Shown here: piece by piece, positions 7,830 through 15,790 of the stretch
Layout of the letters: every line of letters starts with the position of its first letter
Position numbering within the stretch: the stretch's first letter is position 1
Origin: Chloroflexota bacterium
GTDB lineage: Bacteria > Chloroflexota > Anaerolineae > Anaerolineales > Anaerolineaceae
Assembly: GCA_023434145.1 (NCBI GenBank)
Contig: JAEYTI010000079.1
Span: 1 to 18,842, forward strand
Length of the DNA: 18,842 nt
Direction: 5' to 3'
Translations under genes and position numbers: made by a program
Notes under the pieces: model-generated
The model's input: only the letters and a program-made list of their open reading frames with translations
Databases searched by the model: none
Told to the model about the DNA's origin: nothing

Positions 7830-7928
7830 ATGACCTGTTCGCTTTGCGGATCAGGCATGAACCTTGCTCCCTGGCTGGTATGGAAAAATCGAGAAACACT
7901 CAACCCAGGAGTAAGAAATTATCTATGA
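7830..7928 (+). CDS. Candidate 32-codon leader ORF coupled to the M23 gene
   Basis: The ORF encodes 32 residues beginning MTCSLCGSGMNL (a CxxC pair at Cys3 and Cys6) and ending RNYL. A strong AAAGGAG lies 11 nt upstream. Its TGA (7926-7928) overlaps the ATG (7925-7927) of the large M23 gene as ATGA, the classic arrangement for translational coupling. The M23 gene's own Shine-Dalgarno (AGGAG, 7907-7911) lies inside this ORF at a long 13-nt spacing, so passage of ribosomes through the leader could help M23 translation. No similarity to a known peptide is recognised. It may be chance; conservation of frame in relatives would decide. Confidence 0.4.
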   Translation: MTCSLCGSGMNLAPWLVWKNRETLNPGVRNYL

Positions 7929-10900
7929 AACGAATCATCGCGGCACTGGCGGTAATTTTGTTCGCATTTCTCCTGATCGGACTGAGTTTCCGAATGTCAG
8001 GCACACAGGCGGCTCCTGTTCAACAGGATGCTGAGCCGGAAAAACCACCGCTTCCCACCAGTACACCCGAGGAAGGGCCGGTCGTGGAAAAGCAGAGCCG
8101 CCCACTGGCGTTTCGTTCCCCCGTAGATGACGCTGTTCGCACTGCATTTGAGCGTACAGCCAAGAATCGGCAAATGGATTTGTTGGCATTTATGCTGTAC
8201 GAGCCGGTTGTCGACTCAATCCATTATACGGGCGACGGAAAGACAGCTCTGCTTTGGATCTCGCTCCGCGATCCGTTGACCGGCGAAGTGGTAGAGACCG
8301 AACCCGGCCTTGCCATTGCCCGCAGCCCAGAGGCAAACTCCGCGCTGCCAAGCGGCTGGGAGATCACCCTACAATCTGCTGAAAATTTCGGCGATCAGCT
8401 GCGGGCGCTGCCGGATGACTTGCTGTCTGAAGAACTGGCCGAGCGCTTCACGTCTGATGAGACAGCGGCAATGCAAAACCTGGCCGCACCCTACCTGGGC
8501 TACCGCCTGCCCTGGACGGCGGGAACCGCTCGCCGCCTGACAGGCAGCATTGGCCACTTCCTTATCTACAATTCTTGCAACGTCACTTCATGCCGTTACG
8601 CCTACGATTTTGCTGATGGGACGATGTTCCCGCTGCTGGCATCTAAGGGCGGCACGGTGAAGAACTGGCGGGTCGACTGCCCTAACTTCAACGAATCTTG
8701 CACCAACTTCCTTGTGCTGGAAGATAATTCCACCGTCCCGACCACATACCAGCTCTACTACCACCTGGCGCAGAACTCTGTGCCGGCGAAACTGCGCAAA
8801 GTTGGCGTTCAGGTACAGCGAGGTGAATACATTGGGGACGTAGATGACACCGGCTATTCCAGCGGTCATCATCTTCATTTTCACGTTTATCAAACAACTA
8901 CCCGTAGCGACTGGAGTTGGGGCTACTCAGTCGATTTTAAATACGAAGATGTTCCCATCAATGATGGGCATCCACGCACGTGCTACGAGGCGAGTAACTG
9001 GCCTGGCTACGGAAACGAATGCAATGCGGGTGCAGATGGTAAGCGGGGTACCTCTGATGACGACAGGTTTGTTTCGGGCAATACACCTGCTAACCCACCC
9101 ATTGGTACGCTTGATACCCCGGTGAACCGGCAGTGGATCGACCGCCCCACAGTGTATGTTGCCGGCTCTGCCGTAGATGACGTTCAGATCTCGCGCATCC
9201 AGGCGTTAGTGAATTATGACGGCACGTGGCGGTCGATCGGCGATATTGCCTTGAATGGCAACGGCACGTATGGGCAAGAAATGGACCTGTGCTCGATCAA
9301 TGTGCCCAATGGCCCGCTGGCCCTTACTGTGAGAATTTATGACCGCGAGGGGAGCCAGGCGCAGAATATTCCCGTCCGGCAGATAATCAAGAACTATAAC
9401 TGCGGAGCCAATAACCCTCCGCCGCCTTCGATGATGTGCGAACCTTCATCGAATCAGATTGCCCTGTACACTGACCCAGATTATCGCGGCGCTTGCCAGC
9501 GGTTTGACGTTAGCAGTACCGCTTATACAAGCACCAAACTGGGCGCGATTGCCGATAATACGGTTTCTTCCATTCAGGTGGGAAGTGGTGTTCAGGCCAT
9601 TCTATACGATCGCAGCAGCGATCTAAATGCAACTCCTGGCGGGCGCATTGAAACCTTCCAGAATTCAGATGCGAACCTTTCAGATAACCGCATCGGCGCG
9701 GATACAGTTTCCGGTTTGTGGGTAAAGTCTCGTAATGATAAGCCTTATGAACCCTCGCTCCGACCGCCGGGGAGTAAGTTCACGGGCGGTGCATCTAGCA
9801 CCGACTCTCTCATCCTCGCCTGGGAGGGCGGCGGTGGGGCAACTTCCTTTGACGTGGCGCTGCAAGGCCCTTCGGCTAACTGGACGAAGACGGTCACCGG
9901 TACCAGCATCTCAATTGGCACCCTGGAACCAGGAAACTACAATTGGTCCGTTGTAGCGCGCAACAGCGCCGGAACAAACACGAGCCAGACAACCTTCACG
10001 GTTGCTGAAGCAAGCCTACCCGCTGATAGCTCGAAAACCGTGCCATACAACAACAATTTTGACGCAAACGCAGATGGATGGAGTTCCACTGGATTGTGGC
10101 GTTACGCCTCGATTACGGCAAGTACGCGCGCCGCATCGAAGGGATGGGTATTCAATGACACAACCGACTATCAGGACTCTACGTGGAAAGCTGGTGATCT
10201 GACCTCCCCGCCCATCGACTTGCCCAACAATGCTGTTTCCTACCTGCGGTTCCTATACTACGCCAATACGGAAGATGGTGGCGTTCACTGGGATCAGCGC
10301 AGAGTGCAGATTTCCGTTTACGACGGGAGCAAATTCGGCCCATTTGTCGATCTGATCCAGCTTTGGGATGACAAGCAGCCAGCGCAAGCCTGGTTTAACA
10401 GCGGGCCGGTCAGCCTCAATGGCTTCCAGGGGCGCACCGTGCGTATCCGTTTCCACTTCGATGCCATCGATGAGGATCGTAATACTACATTTGGCTGGGC
10501 AATTGATGATGTTTCAATCAACACGACGGCTCCAAACACTGCCTGTTCGGATGGCGATGCGGTTCCTACACTCACGATCGGGAAAACGATCAATGCCTCC
10601 ATCTGCCCAGAAGGAGATGTTGATTACTACTACATTACCGTTGTTCGCGGGCAGAAGATTACATTCGACATTGATGCACGTACGCTTTCGCCTGCCTCGC
10701 AGCTCGATTCGCACATTTTCCTGTTGGATCAGAACGGCGCGAGTGTACTGGCAGAGAATGATGATGAGGAGTATCTGAAGAAGGTCGACTCACTACTAAC
10801 CTACACCTTTACCCGTAGCGGTACGTATCTGCTAAAGGTTAAAGCCTGGAATCACCCAGGGGTCGGAAGCACCTCGCATTTCTATAACGTCACTGCCCGC

Positions 10901-11938
10901 GTGGAAGATCCAACCACCCCGCCCAAGTCGGTTGGAATTGCATATCCGCTCAACCCTGCATATGTGCCCGAAGGTCAACACTGGGTAAAACCAACCGCGG
11001 TTGATTATGATGGTGGGAACGTCGTGCAGATCGATCTCTATTGGCACGGGCCTGATTGGAGCAATCCAACCTGGGTGAAGCTTGGCACGGATAACACCCC
11101 AGGCGATGGTTGGGCAATTCTGTCTACCCCCGCGAATTATGGTGGCGTGCCCGGTTCTGCAATGTATGTGAGGGCAACTAGTAAGGCGGGTGGCACGGTG
11201 GGTATGGTGTGGTGGGACTTGATGCCAGACCACTCGATGCCTTCGAGCCAGATGTCCTCGCTGCCTGCAGTGTCGAACAGCACCGCCGTACGCCTCAAAT
11301 GGACGGCTCAAGACGCGCTAAACGACATCGTCCGCTTTGATCTGCAGTATCAATTTAACGGCGGCGCATGGCAAAACTGGTCTGAGCGAACGCTGTTAGG
11401 CTCGGAACGTGGATTGTGGTTTGTCGGAGCCCCCGGCAGCTACCGCTTCCGCATCCGCGCGGTAGACAGCGCAGGACATGTGGAAGCCTTCCCGGATGCT
11501 GCGGAGGCACAGGTCACCATTGCAGCAGCGTGTACGCCAGATGCTGCGGAATCACCAAATAATGCCTCAGTCCCGCTCACCCTGGGGAACCACAGTCCGG
11601 TTTACAACTTCTGTACTGCCTCGGGCGCGACGGATGTCGATTGGGTTTCAATGCAAGTTGAAGGCGGGAAGAAGCACATCTTTGGTGCAATACCTGTGAA
11701 CTCGGGCGCTGGCTTTACTGTTACCCTGTACAATTCTACGTTCCAAAAAGTGAAGACGTGGTCATCCAAAGATCTCGGAACCCCGCTGGTATTTACCTGG
11801 TCCGCGGAAGGCTCTGACCCAACCACCTATTACGCTGAGATACGTCCTCTGCGTGATAATCTGTGGGGTACAGACGTGAGATATTATGCAACCTATGATA
11901 TCGCCACAGAACTGTACATGCCGGTAATCACTCGATAA
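7925..11938 (+). CDS. Secreted multidomain M23-like metallopeptidase
   Basis: A 1337-aa exported protein. A signal peptide (MKRIIAALAVILFAFLLIG, likely cleavage after GTQA) is followed by a linker rich in Pro/Glu. A peptidase M23/LytM-like domain spans about 205-325, with Asp228 in YAYDFA, His280 in YYHLA and His316-Leu-His318 in GHHLHFH. The usual His of HxxxD is Arg224. Then come an Ig-like domain (about 395-500), a beta/gamma-crystallin-like module (about 513-600), an FN3-like domain (about 613-696), a MAM/jelly-roll-like domain ending FGWAIDDVSI (about 706-869), a PPC-type domain (about 872-994), a second Ig/FN3-like region (about 999-1199) and a second PPC-like domain (about 1202-1337). 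The protein ends in LYMPVITR. It probably acts at the cell surface on peptidoglycan or another peptide; the substrate is unknown. ATG 7925 is chosen because it begins the signal peptide. Confidence 0.85.
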   Translation: MKRIIAALAVILFAFLLIGLSFRMSGTQAAPVQQDAEPEKPPLPTSTPEEGPVVEKQSRPLAFRSPVDDAVRTAFERTAKNRQMDLLAFMLYEPVVDSIHYTGDGKTALLWISLRDPLTGEVVETEPGLAIARSPEANSALPSGWEITLQSAENFGDQLRALPDDLLSEELAERFTSDETAAMQNLAAPYLGYRLPWTAGTARRLTGSIGHFLIYNSCNVTSCRYAYDFADGTMFPLLASKGGTVKNWRVDCPNFNESCTNFLVLEDNSTVPTTYQLYYHLAQNSVPAKLRKVGVQVQRGEYIGDVDDTGYSSGHHLHFHVYQTTTRSDWSWGYSVDFKYEDVPINDGHPRTCYEASNWPGYGNECNAGADGKRGTSDDDRFVSGNTPANPPIGTLDTPVNRQWIDRPTVYVAGSAVDDVQISRIQALVNYDGTWRSIGDIALNGNGTYGQEMDLCSINVPNGPLALTVRIYDREGSQAQNIPVRQIIKNYNCGANNPPPPSMMCEPSSNQIALYTDPDYRGACQRFDVSSTAYTSTKLGAIADNTVSSIQVGSGVQAILYDRSSDLNATPGGRIETFQNSDANLSDNRIGADTVSGLWVKSRNDKPYEPSLRPPGSKFTGGASSTDSLILAWEGGGGATSFDVALQGPSANWTKTVTGTSISIGTLEPGNYNWSVVARNSAGTNTSQTTFTVAEASLPADSSKTVPYNNNFDANADGWSSTGLWRYASITASTRAASKGWVFNDTTDYQDSTWKAGDLTSPPIDLPNNAVSYLRFLYYANTEDGGVHWDQRRVQISVYDGSKFGPFVDLIQLWDDKQPAQAWFNSGPVSLNGFQGRTVRIRFHFDAIDEDRNTTFGWAIDDVSINTTAPNTACSDGDAVPTLTIGKTINASICPEGDVDYYYITVVRGQKITFDIDARTLSPASQLDSHIFLLDQNGASVLAENDDEEYLKKVDSLLTYTFTRSGTYLLKVKAWNHPGVGSTSHFYNVTARVEDPTTPPKSVGIAYPLNPAYVPEGQHWVKPTAVDYDGGNVVQIDLYWHGPDWSNPTWVKLGTDNTPGDGWAILSTPANYGGVPGSAMYVRATSKAGGTVGMVWWDLMPDHSMPSSQMSSLPAVSNSTAVRLKWTAQDALNDIVRFDLQYQFNGGAWQNWSERTLLGSERGLWFVGAPGSYRFRIRAVDSAGHVEAFPDAAEAQVTIAAACTPDAAESPNNASVPLTLGNHSPVYNFCTASGATDVDWVSMQVEGGKKHIFGAIPVNSGAGFTVTLYNSTFQKVKTWSSKDLGTPLVFTWSAEGSDPTTYYAEIRPLRDNLWGTDVRYYATYDIATELYMPVITR

Positions 11939-11960
11939 GCCAGTTTGAAAAACGAAAGAA

Positions 11961-11993
11961 CAAAGCGGGGCCGCTTTTGACGGCCCCGCTTTG
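11961..11993. terminator. Bidirectional terminator between convergent genes
   Basis: A perfect 13-bp GC-rich stem (11961-11973 with 11981-11993, 7-nt loop) lies 22 nt after the M23 stop and 12 nt beyond the stop of the minus-strand coiled-coil gene. On the minus strand it is followed by a T-rich tail (TTCTTTCGTTTTTC), a better match than on the plus strand, so it probably serves both genes but works best for the minus strand. Confidence 0.85.
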
Positions 11994-12005
11994 CTTCATC
12001 CTATT

Positions 12006-14789
12006 CTACCGGTTGGTTCCTCGCACCGACCGGTTCTCATTCAGGCCAACGTCGCTTTGCGAGTCGACCGGCACACGAGTGGTGAACATTTCATCGTAGA
12101 GAAGCTGCATATTGTGGATGACCTGCTCGTAGGAAAGCGCGCCACGCATATACTGCTGCTTGATGTACGCCATCCGCGAGTCGGCCTGGCTAACCAACTG
12201 CTGCACGCCTTCCCGCATCACCGCATTGGTAGGGTCAGCCTGCGCTTGCGCCTGCCAGCGCTGCTTCAGGTCATCCACCTGCCATTCTAACTCCTGGATG
12301 CGCTCCTGGTCTTGCTCGATGCGTTCAATGTGGTGGTGGGCGTGCTCGCTCACCAGCCGGAACTGCTGGGCCAGCCGCCCGATCTCCAGGATGGCCGCGT
12401 CGATGCGCGTCTGGCGCTTTTTCAGCGCCTCCCACTTTTCATCTACCGGCTTGAGCGTCTGGCTCTCGGGTAGGGGCGATTGATTGTGGGGTCGCCATGT
12501 ACGCTGCGAGGGGGAGCGCTCCGCGGCCTCGGCCAGGCGCTCGCGCGCTTCGCTGCGGGCTGCCAGCGCTTCCTGATAGGCCTCCATCAGCGGGCCGCAC
12601 TGCGCTTCCAGGGCCTGCTGTGCCGCCGTAAGCGACTGCCACAGATCATTTTTGCGCTTGATCTCGGCTGTTACCGCCAGCAGATCATCTTCCGGGTTTT
12701 TTTGCTCGGCGGCGTGGCTCAAACGTGCGGCAACCGCGCGCCCGGCGCCTACCAGTGGGCCGGTGCCGCGTGACACGTGCGAAGAGAAGTCGCTGTTTGC
12801 CAGCAGAGCTTTCGCCTGCTGGATCGGCGAGTCCTCAAACGTGCCCACTGAGTCGATTTTCGTCATTTGCTCGTTGATCTGTTTGCCCAGGTCGGCAGCC
12901 GCGGCGTTGATGCGTGACAACCAGCCCTGCATGGCTTTGTTCACCTTATCGACTAGTTGATTGATGCGCGCTGCCTTGCGGTCCATCTCGCCCTGGTCGC
13001 GAGCGTTTAGCTCATTACCATGCTGCCGGATCTCCTCGATCAGGCGGCTGGTGTCGGCATTGGCGATTTCGTATAGTAGATCGTTGCTCTCTGTTAGCAG
13101 CGTTAGCCGGTCAAGCGCGGTGTAAGCGGCGTTCAGCCGGTCTTTGGCAGCCGCTTCCATCGACTGGATTTTCTCCAGTCGCGCGCGGATATTCCCGGCC
13201 CGAGCCTGCAGCGCCTTGTGCTGCTCTTCCAGCCCATGCAGCTCTTTGAGCAGATCCGCCAGGCTCGACTCTTTCACCGGCGCGGTTGGATCTGTCGGAA
13301 CCAGTGTTTTGTGCTCGTGCTCCAGTGCTTCTAGCTCCGCGCCCAGCGTTTGTACGGAATCCTGGCGCGGCCAGTTCTTCAAGTCATAGATGCCTGTCTG
13401 CTCGGCCATTTCGCGGGCTTTCCGCAGCCAGGGCAGCCCTTCTTTCAGCTCTGCCGTACCCAGCAAAATGAGCAGGGAGCGGTGCTGTTCCGCTGTGCGC
13501 GGATACACCTCTGCCAGCGCCTTGTACTGGCTCTTGAACGTATCCACGTCGCGCAAGTGCTGCGCGATCTGATCGGGTGTGCGGGTCTGGTTTGCCGGTC
13601 CAAGCGCCTCCAGCTTGCTGCGCAGATCTGCCAGTCGTGCCCCGCTGGTATCCCACAAAACTGGATGCATTGGTGCGTGTTCCAACCCAGAAAACTGCCC
13701 AGAAAGGTCTGTGACCCCGCGCCGAAGTTCCAGCAGCGCCTCACTTAGTTCTACCACCTGCTTGGTTGCCTTTTGGTACTGGGTTTCGGTATCTTGCAGC
13801 ACCCGGCGGAGCTGCCCTACTTCACGCGCAAGCCCGCGCAGTTCTTCCACGTTGGGGTGGGTAAGCCGCTGATTCAATTCCGCCGCCAATTGGGCCACCT
13901 GATCCAGTTTGTTCTGCAGGGGAGCGATCGATAACCCTTCTGGCGGGCTTGAAATCGACTGCCGCAGCACGGCCCCCGCCTGTTTCAGCCCTGCGTACTC
14001 CCCCGATGCTTTCTGGAAGCTGGCGAACCATTCGCGTGCCTGGGGCAGGTAGCGGCTGAGCGCGGGGCGGATGCGCCCCAATGCTTCGAACACGCGGATC
14101 GTCGATTCGAGATTGGCGGCAGCCATGAGTGCTGGCTCATCGGCTTCTAAAAATTCTTGCGGAATTTCGTCCAGCGCACGAGCGAGCCGGGTGGGCAGCC
14201 CGGTAACCACTTCCATCTTCTTGCCGCTCGCGCCCCAAGAGTTGAGGGCCTCCACCAGCTCGGTTAGCTCAACGGCGTCTTTTTGTGCCTGGCGGCACTG
14301 CAGCGCCAGATCCCACGGGATGCGGTAGATATTCTCTACCTGCGTTTCGACGTGCTTCAGCCCGCTGCCGATGGCGTCACTCTCGGCGCGCAATTCGCGC
14401 GTCTCGCGCCAGTGGCGGATGCTGTGGAATGGGGCGTTGATAACTTCGGCCATGCGGTTTCCACGCGGCTGGTTCATTTCGATCTCGAACTGGCTGGACC
14501 GTTCCAAGAACCCTTGCAAGCGAGTATTCAGTGCCCCGATTTCGGTCTGGAGTGATTCGAGCGGCGTGGAAAATGGCTCCTGCTGAACGCCTTCGTACGC
14601 GTGCAAGAAGTTCGCAGCCTCGGTGAGCTGGCGATCATATTCGCTAATCTGCTTGCCAAGTTTGCGGATCGCTTCGCTCGTTTGCTGGCGCATCCACTTC
14701 ACCAGCCCAAACGCAGCGAGCAGGGGGATGACAATGGCCGCGAGGACCCATACGATGATCTGAATTACAGACGGCCCACCAGTTTCCAT
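12006..14789 (-). CDS. Membrane-anchored long coiled-coil protein, EzrA-like layout
   Basis: A 927-aa protein. It has one N-terminal membrane segment (about 8-30, IIVWVLAAIVIPLLAAFGLV) followed directly by KWMRQQ, which by the positive-inside rule puts the N-terminus outside and the long remainder in the cytoplasm. The rest is almost entirely Ala/Glu/Gln/Leu-rich helix broken by Pro-containing linkers, as in spectrin-like repeat proteins. No catalytic motif was found. The layout resembles EzrA (TM plus cytoplasmic spectrin-like helices, division regulator of Firmicutes, about 560 aa), but the protein is much longer and I see no sequence signature proving homology. A His-rich HAHHH lies near the C-terminus. 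There is no clear Shine-Dalgarno at 14789; a perfect TATAAT lies about 115 nt upstream. The family is not recognised; the role is unknown, and a cell-shape or division scaffold is only a guess. Confidence 0.75.
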   Translation of the reverse strand: METGGPSVIQIIVWVLAAIVIPLLAAFGLVKWMRQQTSEAIRKLGKQISEYDRQLTEAANFLHAYEGVQQEPFSTPLESLQTEIGALNTRLQGFLERSSQFEIEMNQPRGNRMAEVINAPFHSIRHWRETRELRAESDAIGSGLKHVETQVENIYRIPWDLALQCRQAQKDAVELTELVEALNSWGASGKKMEVVTGLPTRLARALDEIPQEFLEADEPALMAAANLESTIRVFEALGRIRPALSRYLPQAREWFASFQKASGEYAGLKQAGAVLRQSISSPPEGLSIAPLQNKLDQVAQLAAELNQRLTHPNVEELRGLAREVGQLRRVLQDTETQYQKATKQVVELSEALLELRRGVTDLSGQFSGLEHAPMHPVLWDTSGARLADLRSKLEALGPANQTRTPDQIAQHLRDVDTFKSQYKALAEVYPRTAEQHRSLLILLGTAELKEGLPWLRKAREMAEQTGIYDLKNWPRQDSVQTLGAELEALEHEHKTLVPTDPTAPVKESSLADLLKELHGLEEQHKALQARAGNIRARLEKIQSMEAAAKDRLNAAYTALDRLTLLTESNDLLYEIANADTSRLIEEIRQHGNELNARDQGEMDRKAARINQLVDKVNKAMQGWLSRINAAAADLGKQINEQMTKIDSVGTFEDSPIQQAKALLANSDFSSHVSRGTGPLVGAGRAVAARLSHAAEQKNPEDDLLAVTAEIKRKNDLWQSLTAAQQALEAQCGPLMEAYQEALAARSEARERLAEAAERSPSQRTWRPHNQSPLPESQTLKPVDEKWEALKKRQTRIDAAILEIGRLAQQFRLVSEHAHHHIERIEQDQERIQELEWQVDDLKQRWQAQAQADPTNAVMREGVQQLVSQADSRMAYIKQQYMRGALSYEQVIHNMQLLYDEMFTTRVPVDSQSDVGLNENRSVRGTNR

Positions 14790-14903
14790 AGGTACCGTAC
14801 CATTCTAGGTAGTCTCTTGCAGGTTTTAAGGTAACGTCTTTTTGCATGGCAGGGATAACGTTCGGCAGCGCCCATCATACCCCACCTTAACAGTTATGCT
14901 ACT

Positions 14904-14909
14904 ATTATA
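14904..14909 (-). promoter_or_regulatory. Candidate -10 box of the coiled-coil gene
   Basis: A perfect TATAAT on the minus strand. The -35 region 16-18 bp upstream is poor (TTCTAC-like). Transcription would begin near 14897 and give a leader of about 110 nt before the start at 14789. Confidence 0.35.
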
Positions 14910-14953
14910 CAGGAAACCGGAAGAAAGTAGAACAAATGTGTGATATTGTAAAT

Positions 14954-14984
14954 TGATTTTTCATGGAAACCCCATGAAAAATCA
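14954..14984. repeat. 13-bp inverted repeat, AT-rich
   Basis: GATTTTTCATGG (14955-14966) pairs with CCATGAAAAATC (14972-14983), plus one further T-A pair outside; the loop is AAACC. It is first in a cluster of hairpins. GATTTTTCA recurs at 15067-15075. Confidence 0.75.
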
Positions 14985-14994
14985 GAATTGAATC

Positions 14995-15009
14995 GCTCCC
15001 TTCGGGAGC
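14995..15009. repeat. 6-bp hairpin flanked by AGAATTGA repeats
   Basis: GCTCCC (14995-15000) pairs with GGGAGC (15004-15009) across a TTC loop. Direct copies of AGAATTGA sit on both sides (14984-14991 and 15013-15020). Confidence 0.6.
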
Positions 15010-15023
15010 CCAAGAATTGATTG

Positions 15024-15062
15024 TTGGAGTTTTGAAAACGCAAAGCGTTTTCAAAACTCCAA
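15024..15062. repeat. Perfect 18-bp palindrome
   Basis: The arm 15024-15041 (starting TTGGAGTTTTG) and the arm 15045-15062 are exact reverse complements with a 3-nt AAA loop. On the plus strand A-rich sequence follows. On the minus strand, TTCTTGGG-type sequence follows with no long T run, so it is not a clean terminator for the kinase gene. Confidence 0.85.
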
Positions 15063-15077
15063 AAAAGATTTTTCAGG

Positions 15078-15111
15078 CGGACGAAGCAGTATCTCGCAAT
15101 GCGAGCGTCCG
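15078..15111. repeat. Compound inverted repeat with GCAATGCGAG core
   Basis: An outer stem CGGACG (15078-15083) with CGTCCG (15106-15111) encloses CTCGCA (15093-15098) with TGCGAG (15100-15105). The minus-strand reading CATTGCGAGATACTGCTTCG resembles the widespread bacterial REP-like element built around CATTGCGAG and GAGATTGCTTCG; that resemblance is from memory and unverified. Confidence 0.55.
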
Positions 15112-15154
15112 TTTCATACATAAAGCCCCTGCGGCTGAGCGGTTGCCTTTATGC

Positions 15155-15790
15155 TTACACAAGTTCTCGATCTGTAATATGACCCTCTGTATGAGCGGCG
15201 CGATTGTTCAATTCTGCCAGCCAGCGGTGCGTTTCGCCGCGGCTCTTCAGGCGAATGACCTGCAAATGGGCGTTCTCCGGCTGTTTGAATGCTTGGGGAT
15301 AGATTTTGCGATGCTTCGGATGCGTTTGGATAGCGAAGCGCAGCAGCGAGTCTTTCCCGATAAGCGCGCCGGTCCACGTTTCGCGGTTGCTGTTCCAAAG
15401 CACCTCGCGGGTGATGATCCGCCGAAGGGTGCGGATAAGGAGCTGCCACAAGATTACCGGAAGCTTATAGTCCAGCCAGACGATGGTGTCTGCCCGCCCC
15501 CAGATGATGTCGCGCGCCTTGCTGTAATTGCCGTCCGTCACCCATTCGTCATACGCCAGCGCTTGCCTCACCTGCTCGCGGAATACACCCGTTTCCGCCA
15601 TGGTCCAGTTTGGCCCCCAATGCAGCGAATCGAGCTCGACGTGTGGGATGTGCAGAACGTTCGAAATCTGCCCGGCTAGGGTCGTCTTCCCGCTGCCCGT
15701 CACGCCAATGATGGCGATCCGGCGGCCCAGAATGGGGGGAAGGTTGGTGTTCACCGGGTCATTCAACGCAGCACGCTTATGCAGCCTCAT
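15155..15790 (-). CDS. P-loop nucleotide kinase-like protein (FlaR-type)
   Basis: A 211-aa cytoplasmic protein of the adenylate-kinase-like group often annotated as topology modulation protein FlaR. It has Walker A GVTGSGKT (29-36), the family-typical HVELDSLHWGPNW that follows, DEWVTDGNYSKARDIIW, and a hydrophobic strand ending in D (TIVWLDY). The last covers the usual FlaR region after the phosphate-binding loop. The substrate is unknown. ATG 15790 is chosen because it starts shortly before the first strand; an in-frame start at 15883 would lie far inside the upstream gene. No strong Shine-Dalgarno is seen. The start overlaps the end of the upstream histidine phosphatase gene by 14 bp, so the two are probably co-transcribed and translationally coupled. 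Confidence 0.8.
   Translation of the reverse strand: MRLHKRAALNDPVNTNLPPILGRRIAIIGVTGSGKTTLAGQISNVLHIPHVELDSLHWGPNWTMAETGVFREQVRQALAYDEWVTDGNYSKARDIIWGRADTIVWLDYKLPVILWQLLIRTLRRIITREVLWNSNRETWTGALIGKDSLLRFAIQTHPKHRKIYPQAFKQPENAHLQVIRLKSRGETHRWLAELNNRAAHTEGHITDRELV

Larger units (their letters stand above)
14790..15154. other. 365-bp spacer dense in stem-loops
   Basis: This spacer lies between the FlaR-like kinase gene's stop and the coiled-coil gene's start, both on the minus strand. It holds four inverted repeats within about 160 bp (14954-15111), two copies of AGAATTGA (14984-14991, 15013-15020) and a candidate minus-strand promoter (14904-14909). No convincing gene lies here: the 75-codon ORF crossing it is made of the repeats. 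Confidence 0.75.

Noticed and set aside
14790..14806. GGTACGG/TACCTA upstream of the coiled-coil gene resembling the ends of the radA-leader palindrome
   Set aside because: Only short blocks match and they form a small palindrome themselves; consistent with chance.
14894..15121. 75-codon minus-strand ORF
   Set aside because: It consists of inverted repeats, lacks a ribosome-binding site and has no recognisable domain.
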